Shown one piece after another: positions 43,501 to 47,889 of a stretch of 64,000 nt of DNA (the first letter of the stretch is position 1; every line of letters begins with the position of its first letter). This DNA is from Piezodorus guildinii (Eukaryota > Arthropoda > Insecta > Hemiptera > Pentatomidae): the NCBI GenBank assembly GCA_023052935.1, contig CM041292.1, forward strand, positions 110,816,436 to 110,880,435, read 5' to 3'. The notes under the pieces are model-generated. The model ran no database searches. It saw nothing but the letters and a program-made list of their open reading frames with translations, and was not told the origin of the DNA. Both the position numbers and the translations under genes were made by a program.

Positions 43501-43872
43501 CATGTGGAATCTGAAAACAGCATCGAAATATTAAAATAATAGGGCAGATAATTGATTTTATTTAAAACTTAATAAAATTTTCCATTACTTGACAATTTTC
43601 AATATCCCAAAAAACACCTATTGGAGGAAGTCGTTGGGGGCTGCCATCACTGCGATAACCAGATTCTAAGTCAAGATGTTTATGGTAAATTGTATTCAAC
43701 TTTGCAAAGGTTTTCTGTTTGTTGGTATCCCCAGAAAGTGAATTAGAATCTGAATAGCTGTCAGATGATTCATTGTCTTTAACAGATGTCACAATAGAAG
43801 GTATCGGTGGGGGTGGTGGAAACTTAAAATTACTTTGAGGAATCTCTTCTGATGGAAACAGCTTGCGAGCAA
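5883..43872 (-). CDS. MARF1: MARF1 (limkain b1) RNA-binding RNase, partial gene, nine exons
   Basis: Nine minus-strand exons (43872-43589, 43510-43367, 38582-38422, 25341-25218, 18220-18048, 16014-15914, 15142-15067, 14990-14885, 5988-5883) join in phase into about 424 codons with no stop. Residues 1-82 are polar with a PPPPP run. Residues about 83-237 are a NYN RNase domain, with [58 protein letters not shown] and HIILL in the order seen in MARF1. Residues about 240-325 form an RRM-like domain ([22 protein letters not shown]). The rest is a Ser/Asn/Lys-rich linker. In animals MARF1 destabilises mRNAs through its NYN nuclease, RRMs and C-terminal LOTUS domains; LOTUS exons are not in the window. 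The 5' exons are also missing. Large introns carry most of the transposons. Confidence 0.9.
6412..7713 (+). pseudogene. LINE-A reverse transcriptase
   Basis: A frame of about 433 codons is open here without an ATG. It carries the RT blocks in order: [20 protein letters not shown] (fingers), [34 protein letters not shown] (first catalytic Asp), a [14 protein letters not shown] block, [11 protein letters not shown] (YADD, catalytic pair), then [15 protein letters not shown] and [18 protein letters not shown] (thumb). It lies one frame away from the pre-RT segment 6,227-6,415. The stop at 7,711-7,713 truncates the usual C-terminal domain, whose traces continue to about 8,110. All palm motifs are intact, so decay is recent or mild. 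Confidence 0.85.
8661..8690. repeat. (ATT)n tail of LINE-A copy 2
   Basis: A run of ATT units directly after the AATAAATAAAG end of the LINE. It is probably the reverse-transcription tail, as CR1/L2-type elements end in short simple repeats in place of poly-A. Confidence 0.7.
8693..10754. other. MARF1 intron DNA, nothing recognised
   Basis: AT-rich DNA inside the intron between exons 8 and 9. The open frames at 9,098-9,331 and elsewhere are low-complexity Phe/Leu/Ser runs with no family resemblance. Confidence 0.45.
10755..11043 (-). repeat. tRNA-derived SINE (SINE-C)
   Basis: On the minus strand the head reads GATAGTGCACTGGACTACTG (A-box-like) and, about 25 bases later, GGTTCGAACCCAG, a near-perfect RNA polymerase III B box. 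About 220 bases of unrelated body follow. It has no obvious poly-A tail. It differs in body from SINE-A and SINE-B in this window. A diverged tRNA pseudogene is the alternative. Confidence 0.55.
11044..11618. other. MARF1 intron DNA, nothing recognised
   Basis: AT-rich spacer between SINE-C and the mariner element. I found no coding-like frame or shared repeat. Confidence 0.45.
11619..12517 (-). mobile_element. mariner element with internal deletion
   Basis: Bounded by perfect inverted repeats of about 29 bp, starting TTGGGTTGATGCAAAATTAA on both ends, and flanked by the TA target duplication at 11,617-11,618 and 12,518-12,519. Total length is 899 bp against about 1.3 kb for a complete mariner. 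The missing DNA lies inside the transposase gene. Perfect ends with an in-frame deletion suggest a fairly young non-autonomous copy that could be mobilised only by a transposase made elsewhere. Confidence 0.92.
11696..12328 (-). CDS. mariner transposase, internally deleted (in frame)
   Basis: This 210-residue frame starts [20 protein letters not shown]. The N-terminal helix-turn-helix region ([25 protein letters not shown]) and the [13 protein letters not shown] linker are typical mariner. After MAAELGTQ it jumps directly to [20 protein letters not shown]. The family is normally about 345 residues, so some 130 are missing, including the first catalytic Asp (the CDEKW block). The second Asp ([10 protein letters not shown]) and third Asp ([15 protein letters not shown]) are present, with the spacing expected of a D34D enzyme. 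The product should be catalytically dead but may still bind the ends. Confidence 0.88.
   Translation of the reverse strand: MSKCDFRQIYFYEFKLGRSAAQTARNINEVWGQGAINECTVQRWFQKFRRGDFDLEDKEGRGRHLALDNDQLRSKVEEDPTKTTREMAAELGTQKLQRLCPALMNRKGPILLHDNARPHVAQPTLRRLHELGYEVLQHPPYSPDLSPTDFHFFRHLDNFLREKNFQNQDDIENSFRDFIESRDSDIFSGGIRKLVERWQKCIDSDGNYFD
12680..13590 (+). pseudogene. RTE-like LINE RT C-terminal half, decayed
   Basis: Plus-strand DNA reads in pieces as the second half of an RTE-type reverse transcriptase: [18 protein letters not shown], then [14 protein letters not shown] (YTDD in place of YADD), [20 protein letters not shown], and finally VDHAARM and a Trp/Arg-rich end. Frames change repeatedly and stops are common. 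The order and spacing match the RTE copies at 22,480-24,085 (minus) and 26,110-28,140 (plus). It is truncated before the first catalytic Asp. Confidence 0.7.
13683..14682 (-). mobile_element. Penelope-like element (PLE) fragment with inverted flanking repeats
   Basis: A GIY-YIG endonuclease frame (minus strand) sits between two inverted copies of a repeat of about 120 bp, 13,683-13,805 and 14,563-14,682. PLEs carry a GIY-YIG domain after the RT and terminal repeats (pLTRs) that may be direct or inverted. The RT is absent, so this is a 3' portion. Both repeats contain a GATTATGAGAACA, loop, TTCTCGAAACGTCG arrangement (CGAAGCG in the right copy) that resembles the hammerhead ribozyme of PLE terminal repeats. 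A (TA)n tract follows immediately at 14,687. Confidence 0.75.
14191..14496 (-). pseudogene. GIY-YIG endonuclease domain of a Penelope-like element
   Basis: About 100 codons are open on the minus strand and end in TAA at 14,191. The frame starts [20 protein letters not shown], the VPC..C..YxG core of the PLE-type GIY-YIG nuclease, with VYEI and YFG as the two half-motifs. LKRRVYQHK follows, with the conserved Arg and His. Then comes [13 protein letters not shown], a usual Zn/His block, and [18 protein letters not shown], which holds the catalytic Glu. The N-terminal RT half of the element is missing, so the piece cannot act alone. Confidence 0.78.
14687..14764. repeat. (TA)n microsatellite
   Basis: About 75 bases of almost pure TA followed by a poly-T run, between the Penelope-like fragment and MARF1 exon 8. 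Confidence 0.95.
14885..14990 (-). CDS. MARF1: MARF1 exon 8 (linker)
   Basis: Acceptor TTTTTTTAAG and donor GTAAAA. It encodes [20 protein letters not shown] and a segment ending [11 protein letters not shown]. It is joined to exon 7 through a 76-bp intron. A reader that ignores this intron would run the two exons together as one hydrophobic open frame across it. Confidence 0.75.
15067..15142 (-). CDS. MARF1: MARF1 exon 7 (linker)
   Basis: Acceptor TTTAATTTCAG and donor GTAATT. Its 76 bases encode [20 protein letters not shown] followed by EASYNP. This Asn/Ser-rich linker has no domain. It is recognised only because phase and splice sites fit exons 6 and 8. Confidence 0.75.
15143..15913. other. 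MARF1 intron between exons 6 and 7
   Basis: 771 bp of AT-rich intron. The 61-codon frame at 15,639-15,824 has no family resemblance and lies antisense to the gene. Confidence 0.6.
15914..16014 (-). CDS. MARF1: MARF1 exon 6 (RRM-like domain, end)
   Basis: Acceptor TATTTCTAG and a strong donor GTAAGT. It encodes [20 protein letters not shown] and the start of a polar linker. RMNGE..FGNQI.VS is the final helix and strand of the RRM seen in MARF1. The phase carries one base into exon 7. Confidence 0.9.
16015..18047. other. MARF1 intron between exons 5 and 6
   Basis: About 2.0 kb of AT-rich DNA with short TA-rich and A-rich runs. I see no transposon coding segment or shared repeat. This is the only intron above 1 kb without a recognised mobile element. 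Confidence 0.5.
18048..18220 (-). CDS. MARF1: MARF1 exon 5 (RRM-like domain, first part)
   Basis: Acceptor TTTTGTTAAG and donor GTATGT. It encodes [20 protein letters not shown] and then a segment with [19 protein letters not shown], the RNP2-like strand and the NCGGR turn typical of the MARF1 RRM. The end phase leaves two bases for the next codon and fits exon 6. Confidence 0.9.
18385..18992 (+). pseudogene. LINE-A apurinic-like endonuclease (EN) domain
   Basis: The frame reads [14 protein letters not shown] (the SETWL catalytic Glu block), then [19 protein letters not shown] and [14 protein letters not shown] (YRPP block). After a one-base frameshift near 18,730 it resumes with [12 protein letters not shown] (GD.N catalytic block), [12 protein letters not shown] (the usual DL.D position) and SCHDLI (final catalytic His). 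This is the complete order of a target-nicking EN domain of Jockey-superfamily LINEs. It acts in target-primed reverse transcription. Only the frameshift prevents expression with the downstream RT. Confidence 0.85.
19141..20586 (+). pseudogene. LINE-A reverse transcriptase, main frame
   Basis: A 481-codon frame with all RT palm blocks: [57 protein letters not shown] (first Asp), [32 protein letters not shown] (YADD) and [14 protein letters not shown]. Two consensus positions look changed: DFPKAFD where DFSKAFD is usual, and GVAQGS where GVPQGS is usual. The last 25 codons are out of frame because of an extra base in an A-run near 20,500. The true protein continues in the frame of 20,587-21,124. 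The ATG at 19,141 is probably not the real start, since EN lies upstream. Confidence 0.88.
20587..21124 (+). pseudogene. LINE-A RT C-terminal domain after frameshift
   Basis: Continues the RT of 19,141-20,586 in a shifted frame. It includes [20 protein letters not shown], then [20 protein letters not shown], and ends [20 protein letters not shown] followed by SQLFLYLL. The closing WNSLP..IR.ASSLSSFK..L pattern is common in CR1, L2 and related clades and is the main reason for that placement. The stop is at 21,122-21,124. Confidence 0.82.
21435..21478 (+). other. LINE-A 3' terminal hairpin and tail
   Basis: GGGACCTAGTCCC forms a perfect five-base-pair stem with a three-base loop, followed by AGAATAAAAT and a TTCTA-type repeat. 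The copy ending at 8,692 has GGGACTTGTCCC at the same place with a different loop. Stem conservation despite loop change suggests an RNA structure used by the RT, or a 3' processing signal. Confidence 0.6.
21615..22262. repeat. Foldback or MITE-like element with long inverted repeats
   Basis: Two arms of about 120-130 bp are inverted copies of each other: 21,625-21,748 and 22,124-22,248. Shared blocks include TTTTCAAGTAATC, AGAGCTAAA, AACCAAGGAAAATTGGCAAT and GCTAGTGAGAAGC (right arm inverted and slightly diverged). The 380-bp centre shows no coding potential. I could not fix the exact ends or a target duplication. It lies in a MARF1 intron. Confidence 0.65.
22485..22870 (-). pseudogene. RTE C-terminal segment
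   Basis: The minus strand reads [20 protein letters not shown], then [34 protein letters not shown], and [20 protein letters not shown] down to a stop beside the TAA-rich tail. IYGP..E.G.WR, the RLRW.GH..RM block and GRPR.RW are the hallmark end of RTE-type proteins and recur at 27,800-28,110 and 55,577-55,752. One internal stop is visible near the end. Confidence 0.8.
22955..24036 (-). pseudogene. RTE reverse transcriptase, frameshifted
   Basis: Segments in order: [20 protein letters not shown] (the standard GxDG..E.FK entry block), a fingers region, [40 protein letters not shown] (first Asp, with AHDS in place of the usual AYDS), [20 protein letters not shown], then [12 protein letters not shown] (YADD at about 23,277-23,288) and [15 protein letters not shown] marks the thumb. 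Three frames are needed to read it. The total would be about 360 residues. Confidence 0.82.
24120..24640 (+). pseudogene. mariner transposase remnant
   Basis: Plus-strand frames read [55 protein letters not shown] and [10 protein letters not shown], then a [13 protein letters not shown] block and [15 protein letters not shown]. These match the middle of mariner transposase, with LDVS..TV...L, the KLD.WVPH block, IVTCDEKWI.YDN, FLNPGETI and the D2 HDNARPH region. The first catalytic Asp is lost (SYEKW). No inverted repeats were found. It is related to, but much older than, the element at 11,619-12,517. Confidence 0.7.
24641..25217. other. MARF1 intron DNA, nothing recognised
   Basis: AT-rich DNA between the mariner remnant and exon 4, with no coding-like frame. 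Confidence 0.5.
25218..25341 (-). CDS. MARF1: MARF1 exon 4 (end of NYN)
   Basis: Acceptor ATTTTGCAG and donor GTATTA. It encodes [20 protein letters not shown], then [17 protein letters not shown]. The HIILL strand and final LPPR are conserved in MARF1, while the middle is unusually hydrophobic and Cys-rich compared with the family as I know it. The upstream intron, about 13.1 kb, is the longest and holds the Merlin, palindrome, RTE and SINE insertions. Confidence 0.85.
25342..26109. other. MARF1 intron DNA, nothing recognised
   Basis: AT-rich DNA directly upstream of exon 4. The stretch 25,740-25,925 is less AT-rich but shows no open frame or shared repeat. Confidence 0.45.
26284..26913 (+). 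pseudogene. RTE-like protein, pre-RT and finger region
   Basis: This 209-codon frame begins just after a frameshift that separates it from [20 protein letters not shown] (26,220-26,290). It contains [20 protein letters not shown], then [20 protein letters not shown] (the GKAPG.D entry block) and [20 protein letters not shown] (the P.EW....I.PI block). The final residues are out of frame. Confidence 0.78.
26871..27488 (+). pseudogene. RTE-like reverse transcriptase palm
   Basis: This 205-codon frame includes [40 protein letters not shown] (first catalytic Asp), [20 protein letters not shown] and [20 protein letters not shown] (YADD pair). All catalytic residues are preserved. It stops at TAG (27,486-27,488) in place of continuing into the thumb, which follows in another register at 27,513. 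Confidence 0.85.
27513..28130 (+). pseudogene. RTE-like thumb and C-terminal segment
   Basis: First frame: [40 protein letters not shown] and [12 protein letters not shown], stopping at 27,833. Later frames: [20 protein letters not shown], then [16 protein letters not shown] and [18 protein letters not shown] and the RGRPR.S.L block close RTE-type proteins. Confidence 0.78.
28336..28628 (+). pseudogene. Merlin (IS1016/ISXO2-like) transposase, N-terminal part
   Basis: A plus-strand frame reads [14 protein letters not shown], then [40 protein letters not shown]. After a +1 shift near 28,580 it reads [18 protein letters not shown]. This is the zinc-ribbon end, helix-turn-helix and lead-in to the first catalytic Asp of Merlin transposases. 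It stops exactly where the VDE.KF block should begin, because the palindrome at 28,629-30,447 is inserted there. The N-terminal zinc ribbon is missing. Confidence 0.75.
28635..28882 (-). repeat. 21-bp minisatellite, left end of the palindrome
   Basis: Eleven or so copies of a unit like AATTTTTTCAGTCAAATTCAT, with a few variants (CAATC, TCGAATTC). Since 21 is a multiple of three, one minus-strand frame stays open and reads as heptads of the type LTEKIMN. That open frame is a by-product of the unit length and I do not take it as a gene. Confidence 0.9.
30314..30445 (+). repeat. 21-bp minisatellite, right end of the palindrome
   Basis: About six copies of the same unit in inverted orientation to the array at 28,635-28,882. 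The arm is shorter by about five units, so the two ends have changed copy number independently since insertion. Confidence 0.9.
30448..30893 (+). pseudogene. Merlin transposase, C-terminal part
   Basis: Continues the transposase of 28,336-28,628 after the palindrome. [19 protein letters not shown] follows, then [19 protein letters not shown] and a stop. After further shifts come [20 protein letters not shown] (the conserved NHS..FV.P.TG.HTQ.IE block with the third catalytic residue), [20 protein letters not shown] and [20 protein letters not shown]. The order is that of the Merlin DDE domain. The middle region is heavily scrambled. The first catalytic Asp is lost at the insertion point. Confidence 0.75.
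30894..31899. other. MARF1 intron DNA with short diverged duplication
   Basis: AT-rich DNA. Two blocks resemble each other in direct orientation, near 31,195-31,258 and 31,722-31,790 (TTATAGGT.., TTGGA.TGTT..AA.GAA.TTGATGTG). I see no coding frame. Confidence 0.4.
31900..33028 (+). repeat. Dispersed TIR repeat (R-TIR), copy 2, the fullest
   Basis: The complete unit is 31,977-33,028, opening CTGGTGCAAGCAACACACGA followed by CTTTCACTTACCTC and closing GGAGGTAAGTGAAAGTCG, TGTGTTGCGCGCACCAGATT. An inverted fragment of the same family (31,900-31,975) abuts its left end. The interior contains a short (CA)n at 32,730-32,744 and a CCCGGGAGTTACCAC block also present at 50,950. One minus-strand frame ([19 protein letters not shown]) is conserved with copy 50,800-51,690 ([19 protein letters not shown]). 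Confidence 0.7.
33074..33125 (-). repeat. SINE-A 3' tail fragment
   Basis: GTTTGTTTATTTATT..ACTACTATGGCTAA matches the inverted tail of SINE-A (compare 56,103-56,150). Only about 50 bases remain. Confidence 0.45.
33126..33953. other. MARF1 intron DNA, nothing recognised
   Basis: AT-rich DNA between a SINE fragment and a possible short coding segment at 34,005. Confidence 0.45.
34005..34193 (+). other. Possible terminal exon or decayed ORF, unidentified
   Basis: After a good acceptor (TTTTGTTCCAG at 33,994-34,004) a plus-strand frame runs to TAA, including [20 protein letters not shown] and [20 protein letters not shown]. Codon content is less AT-biased than its surroundings and there are no low-complexity runs. 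I do not recognise it. It lies inside a MARF1 intron on the opposite strand; no upstream exon or polyadenylation signal was found, so a transposon remnant is at least as likely. Confidence 0.2.
34229..34573 (+). repeat. tRNA-derived SINE (SINE-B) with target-site duplication
   Basis: The body, 34,243-34,559, begins near GGGAGCCCTTGGCTGAGTGG with an A box, followed by GCGAGTTCGAATCCCAG, an RNA polymerase III B box. A unique body and an 18-20 base poly-A tail complete it. It is flanked by a perfect 14-bp duplication (AGCTGTTTACAAAG) at 34,229-34,242 and 34,560-34,573. The head resembles a serine- or leucine-type tRNA with a long variable region. This is the best preserved short element here and probably the youngest insertion. 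Confidence 0.88.
34574..35639. other. MARF1 intron DNA with (TA)n at 34,930-35,003
   Basis: AT-rich DNA holding a (TA)n microsatellite. The 92-codon frame at 35,251-35,529 has no family resemblance, and neither does its opposite strand. Confidence 0.5.
35640..36310 (-). pseudogene. RTE-like LINE C-terminal fragment
   Basis: The minus strand from 36,310 reads [20 protein letters not shown], then [33 protein letters not shown] and LYRAESWV, thumb blocks shared with the element at 27,513. It continues, broken, to a block (35,740-35,880) that is an inverted copy of 36,757-36,890. Premature stops are frequent. Confidence 0.68.
36600..37085 (+). pseudogene. RTE/BovB-like LINE C-terminal fragment
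   Basis: The plus strand reads [13 protein letters not shown], then [22 protein letters not shown], and after shifts [23 protein letters not shown], the ME.W block, FEMW, and KL.YF...LRG.K are the usual final segments of RTE-type proteins. The 36,757-36,890 portion has an inverted twin at 35,740-35,880, so the two fragments come from the same family in head-to-head orientation. Confidence 0.62.
37086..37500 (+). pseudogene. Penelope-like element C-terminal remnant
   Basis: The frame to 37,389 contains [20 protein letters not shown], followed by [19 protein letters not shown]. In PLEs the GIY-YIG domain ends with an S.LA.H....H..DF...+IL block, then the helix with the catalytic Glu and an N.D.G-like tail. 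About 60 residues match that order; the part with GIY and YIG is absent. Trailing DNA contains CACTTGTCAACAGCAGTGAC without a frame. Confidence 0.5.
37501..38421. other. MARF1 intron DNA, nothing recognised
   Basis: AT-rich DNA directly downstream of exon 3 on the minus strand. The open frames at 37,620-38,066 are low-complexity Phe/Ile/Leu runs. Confidence 0.5.
38422..38582 (-). CDS. MARF1: MARF1 exon 3 (NYN domain)
   Basis: Acceptor CTTTGCAG and donor GTAGTA. The 161 bases encode [20 protein letters not shown], then a Phe-Ala-rich helix, then [20 protein letters not shown], with the last Arg codon split across the intron. The KNAADEKLR and [10 protein letters not shown] blocks carry the further conserved acidic residues expected in the nuclease centre. 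Confidence 0.92.
38583..39899. other. MARF1 intron DNA, nothing recognised
   Basis: AT-rich DNA with poly-T runs near 38,906 and 39,070. The block 39,130-39,440 is less AT-rich but no frame or repeat was recognised. Confidence 0.45.
39900..40445 (-). pseudogene. RTE-like LINE 3' end
   Basis: Minus-strand pieces read [40 protein letters not shown] and [20 protein letters not shown] followed by [13 protein letters not shown]. The R.VLTY.S.TW block, ERK.LR, and DW....GAK close RTE-like proteins. It ends in a TTTATTTA-rich tail. Frames change three or more times. It is distinct from the two RTE subfamilies at 22-28 kb. Confidence 0.65.
40471..40537. repeat. (TA)n microsatellite
   Basis: About 66 bases of TA with one phase shift, directly beside the LINE 3' end at 39,900-40,445. 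Short open frames overlapping it are artefacts. Confidence 0.95.
40948..41470 (-). pseudogene. R2-type CCHC knuckle and restriction-like endonuclease domain
   Basis: Upstream part (41,400-41,500): SLCRKCG, a stop, then [11 protein letters not shown], a CX2C..HX4C knuckle as in R2 proteins. The 129-codon frame 41,337-40,948 then reads [30 protein letters not shown], and an [19 protein letters not shown] helix. The D..(about 15)..D pairing of YADIV and ILDPTVRYE corresponds to the acidic residues of the restriction-like nuclease that nicks the target. It ends with the C-terminal helix containing [13 protein letters not shown]. Confidence 0.78.
42106..42475 (-). pseudogene. R2-type RT, palm fragment
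   Basis: The minus strand reads [14 protein letters not shown], then after a shift [20 protein letters not shown], and after another [20 protein letters not shown] and [31 protein letters not shown] (YADD variant) and LNP.KS are the RT palm and thumb motifs. At least two frameshifts separate them. Confidence 0.75.
42491..42940. other. MARF1 intron DNA, nothing recognised
   Basis: AT-rich spacer between the R2-type LINE and a SINE-A copy. Confidence 0.5.
42941..43182 (-). repeat. tRNA-derived SINE (SINE-A)
   Basis: Body 42,949-43,174, minus strand: head GGTGGCTAGCATCACAG-like A box, a B-box-like GGTCACGGGGTCAAAC, the internal AAAATCCTTAGTTATGCCGT block and tail with AAATAAACAAAC. It is flanked by TTTATTGA at 42,941-42,948 and 43,175-43,182, a probable target duplication. 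It ends about 185 bp from the donor of MARF1 exon 2. Confidence 0.8.
43367..43510 (-). CDS. MARF1: MARF1 exon 2 (NYN domain)
   Basis: Forty-eight complete codons between acceptor CTGTTTTCAG and donor GTATTT. They encode [20 protein letters not shown] and [20 protein letters not shown], which follow WDIENC directly in known MARF1 proteins. It is separated from exon 1 by an intron of only 78 bp. Confidence 0.92.
43589..43872 (-). CDS. MARF1: MARF1 exon 1 of those visible (leader and start of NYN)
   Basis: Acceptor TTTTTTTCAG ends at 43,873 and donor GTAATG starts at 43,588. The exon opens with two bases of a split codon, so at least one more upstream exon exists. It encodes a [10 protein letters not shown] segment, a proline run, a Ser/Asp-rich stretch ([14 protein letters not shown]), and [24 protein letters not shown], the first strand of the NYN domain with its conserved acidic WDIEN motif. 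Confidence 0.9.
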
Positions 43873-46439
43873 CTGAAAAAAATGTTTCATGGAGGATTAA
43901 TTGTTTAAGCCAATATTGGTTACAAAAAAAAAATAAAATAAAATGTAGTGTTAAAAAATTAAATCTTATGAAAGATGATCAAGAGGAAGGAAAGGGACTC
44001 ACTATGAAACTTAAAATAGTAGGTAGCTATTTAATGTGTACTAAGATTTTGGTCCACTTTGTAGGTCACCTTCAGGGCAATGTGGATAAGACACAAGAAA
44101 GAAGAGAATATCTTATATAGATATAAAAACAAAATATGGGTAAAAGAAATATAGAAGAAATAATGAGCTTACATCAAACAAAAGTAAACATTGAAAACAA
44201 ACCACTCAAGTAAATCAATTACAATGAACTAATACACTACATAATTAAGTCAATCCATACCAAGTGGTCTAGAATAAAATTAAGTAGTTGCTTAACTATC
44301 TCAGGAAAAACTGAAATTTTCAGGGTAAATTCCATAGTATAGGTATAAGGCTCAAAAATATATTTTTTAAACTTTTTGTTGTATGCCATTTATAAATGGC
44401 AGCAATTTTGTTTCAGAAACCAAGTGTTTTTTTCACACTTGTAAGAATCTGTATTATTTTTTAATTTTTTTATTGTCACTCAATAATGACTTGCCCTAGG
44501 CCTTTGAAATAAGATGAAGTTAGTTCAGTACACTCTGCCTAACAAACTAAAACCATTATTACCAAGCTGAATGCATTTCTTGGTATATTTTAAATAGCTC
44601 AAAGTTATTGGTCAAAATAAAAAACAACTCAATTTTTGAACAGCAGTCATTCAAGGAAGGAGTAATTTCTACGGCTAAACATTGTTTGTGCTGGTGCAAT
44701 ATACAGTACAGACAATCAATGATGAGGTGCTTACCCTTTAAAAAATATACAATTTTCAAAAACGGATTTTTGTCAGTTGGAAGACCAGATAAATACTGAA
44801 CATTACTACCTTAATAAACTTCAGAAATAAATTCTAACATTAAAGTTCAACAAAATTAAAAATATGAGTCTAAAATCTTTTTTTTTTCAACAAGTGCAAT
44901 ATCAAAGAAATGGGAATAATGCAAAATAAATATACAATTTTCACACATGACATTAAAGTAAAATTCCTCATTTTTTTATTTCAACTTGAATTTTTCATTG
45001 TTTCAGGTAAGTAAGGGTGTTGTGAGAAATCTGAACAGAAAATTTCCTAACCCATTATAAATTTCAATTATGCTCATAGTTATAAAAAACAGTGTGAGGG
45101 TAAAGCCTACAATTGTTTTTATTGCTTTCAATAAAAAATAAAAATTAAACATAGATATTTTAAAATTATATGATTGATATATTTTATTCCAGTCTTGTCA
45201 ATAAATCAGTTTTCATAACATCTTAAAGTTAAAATTTATACTGAAGTTTGATATCATAAAGCAAGGTATTATACCTTATTACCTCTACAAAGGTAGTAAG
45301 TAATTTTCAGATTTTTATCAGGTTTTCCAATAGAAATATTGCAGGTCAAAACATGAAGAAAGGAAAAAAAAAAACATTTTATAAAATTATGGTTTCTTTT
45401 AAGCATCTGATTCCCACCATTGATACTATATAGACAGTAACTATACTGTATAGAGTACAACCTAAAAAAAAAATTAAGGCTGAGAAATTACCCCTTTGCA
45501 AAACATTTTTTAAAAATTGAGTTTTTATTTGCGACTAATAACTTTGATCTATTAGAAATACATCAGGAATGCATTCAGTTAGATCGATAATGGTTTTGAT
45601 ATGTAGGCTAGAGGTAAACTAATTGCCTCTTATTTTTATCCCGCTTTATTACTTTATCCTTAAAAAACACTCACTTAATGAAACAAGAATTGCTGCTACT
45701 TTTAAATGACAAACAACACAAAATTACCAAACATATTTTTGAGCCTACAATACCTATAGAATTAACCCCAAAAATGTTGAGATTGTCAAAGCAACCAAGT
45801 ATTTTTATTCTAGACCATTTAGTATGGAATGACCCTATAGTAAGAAACAAATCATTAAAAATGAATAAATAAAGTGATAGTTCTCATATTATATAATTAA
45901 ATATGTTACAAAGGTAAAAGTTGTCAATAAAATAAATTGTATGACCAGGCCAGTGTACTGCGGAGGGAGCCTGGTTGAAATAAATGTCATGTGAAAAACA
46001 GGTAAGGTACAAAGTAGATTGATATAAAAATAAAAAAAGATTACTATGAATGGAATAGATTGTAAAGCATTGCAACTAACAAAATTTCGAATCAGAGTTT
46101 AAATTTTAATTTTAGGCTCTCCTGTGTCCAAACAATCAAGTCCTGGAATAAGATATGTTCATGTCTTCTTTTTTTCCCTCAGAAGTCTTCAACCATTTTT
46201 CTTGATTATTTGAATTATTTAAAATCCCACATATAGCTATGAATTTAGATAAATCCAAATGACTTAAAATAATAGCTAAAATTGTAAAGAGTTGGGGTAT
46301 GTTTTTATCTGTGCCTGTAATAAGTCTAGCACAAAAACAAAAAGTTTTTGAAACTGAAAATACATATTTAATGTAGGTATGGCCCACAGATCTAGCAGGA
46401 AGTGTTTCATCCAAATTAAACTACGATATGTATTTTCAA
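43873..46439. other. Upstream intron or 5' region of MARF1, nothing recognised
   Basis: Follows the acceptor of MARF1 exon 1, so at least part is intron. No further MARF1 coding exon with the required end phase was found. Open frames here (for example 43,863-44,120 plus) lack any family resemblance. Confidence 0.4.
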
Positions 46440-46995
46440 CTTTTTAAAATTTTATCAAAAATGACTCTTGATTAACTAATATACCAATGTACAATTAAAT
46501 AATCTTTAATATAAGGTAGGTTTTATTCTCAGTGAAATAGTCTGATAGAGAAAGGTACTCCTAAAGTACCTTTGTTCTTCAGGACTTGAATCGCATTGTT
46601 AGGAACGATATGAAATGTATTAATAAAAACTATGAAAGAATTTGATAACCAACTAAAGGAGAAATTATTTTCAACAATGAAAATACTTGTCTAGAAATAA
46701 GAATAGTAATGAATATGTGTAGTAAATATATCATTGGAAAGCAGAAGCTTTTAGACATATTTATGCAATATAGGTCTATTACATACAAATGTGACAAATA
46801 AAGTACTAAGAGTTTACGGAGAATAATGAAAAACTTATAATTTGTAGAATTATTGTAATTAATAATTTCTTCTACATTTAGACTATTTTTAGATGTTTTC
46901 ATGGAAACAAAATATAATACCACCATTCACCATTACACATGCTACAAATTTAAATGTACAAAATTAATCCCAACAAGAGAAGTAAGTGAAAGCTG
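46440..46995 (-). repeat. Dispersed TIR repeat (R-TIR), copy 3, diverged
   Basis: Shares TTTGATAACCAACTAAAGGAG, ATATATCATTGGAAAGC and GTAAGTGAAAGC, in this order, with copies at 47,890-48,450 and 51,300-51,660. The outer end is CATATGTGACAAG in place of the CGCGCACCAG end. Confidence 0.55.
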
Positions 46996-47527
46996 CATAT
47001 GTGACAAGAGTTCTTTTTTTTTAAGAACTCGAAATGCATATTAGTGATAGATCTGTACTGCTTGTTTATTTTATTATTGACAGAATTTGGTTGAAGTGGA
47101 TGTAAACTAATCCAGTAACCAGCGTTTTTAGAGTTAGAATGCAAGATTAATACAAATTAAAGAAATGTCAGCAGATCTTGTCGAGAAAGTTTAGAAGTGG
47201 TGAGATTATAGGTAGTGAAAATGATGTGACTGAAAAATATGGGTTAGTTTAGATTGACATATAGTTTAGCCAATAAAGGCATAGTTGCATAAATAATCAA
47301 CATTACCTATATAATTCTTTAACATAAACATAACCAAATATTACATCAAAAACCATTTCTGCAACACAAACGAACAATCTTTTACCATAAACCTACTTAA
47401 TACAAGTGAACTCTTAATTCAGTAATCTTAATTCCCATTTTCCCAACCCTGAAGTTTTTTGGTTTGCTGGTTTCTTGCCATATTTTAATATAGGGATTAC
47501 TTCAGTTTTATTCCATTCATTTGGTAA

Positions 47528-47795
47528 TTTTTTTTTTTTTTCGGTTGTGCGACAGGCCGGGCAGATCTATGGCTGTGAGGTGTAATCTGCTGGGAGACTA
47601 CACACCCATTACTTGATGAAATTTTTTGTAGGGTGGGGTCATCACTCCCTATGTTTTTTGTGAGTTGCCAACATTTGGCTGATGGGTCTCACATACCCGG
47701 GAGAGAGGCTGTGAGTAAATCCCCATTAATTAAATGCTTGAAAAAGTCCTGGGATTCAAACTCAAAACCTTTAGCATCGGAGACTAGCGCTAGCG
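47528..47795 (-). repeat. tRNA-derived SINE (SINE-B), 5' truncated
   Basis: Inverted copy of the element at 34,243-34,559, with the poly-A tail seen as poly-T at 47,528-47,541. The block GCCGGGCAGATC..GTAATCTGCTGGGAG corresponds to its tail, and GAGTTTGAATCCCAG (minus strand) is the diverged B box. The A box is lost. Confidence 0.8.
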
Positions 47796-47889
47796 TAAAA
47801 TTATGATATAAAGTAAAATGAATATTATTTATTAATTTCCGATAAACCAATTTAGTGAAAAGACGACTACATGTCAGAAACTGTTAATT

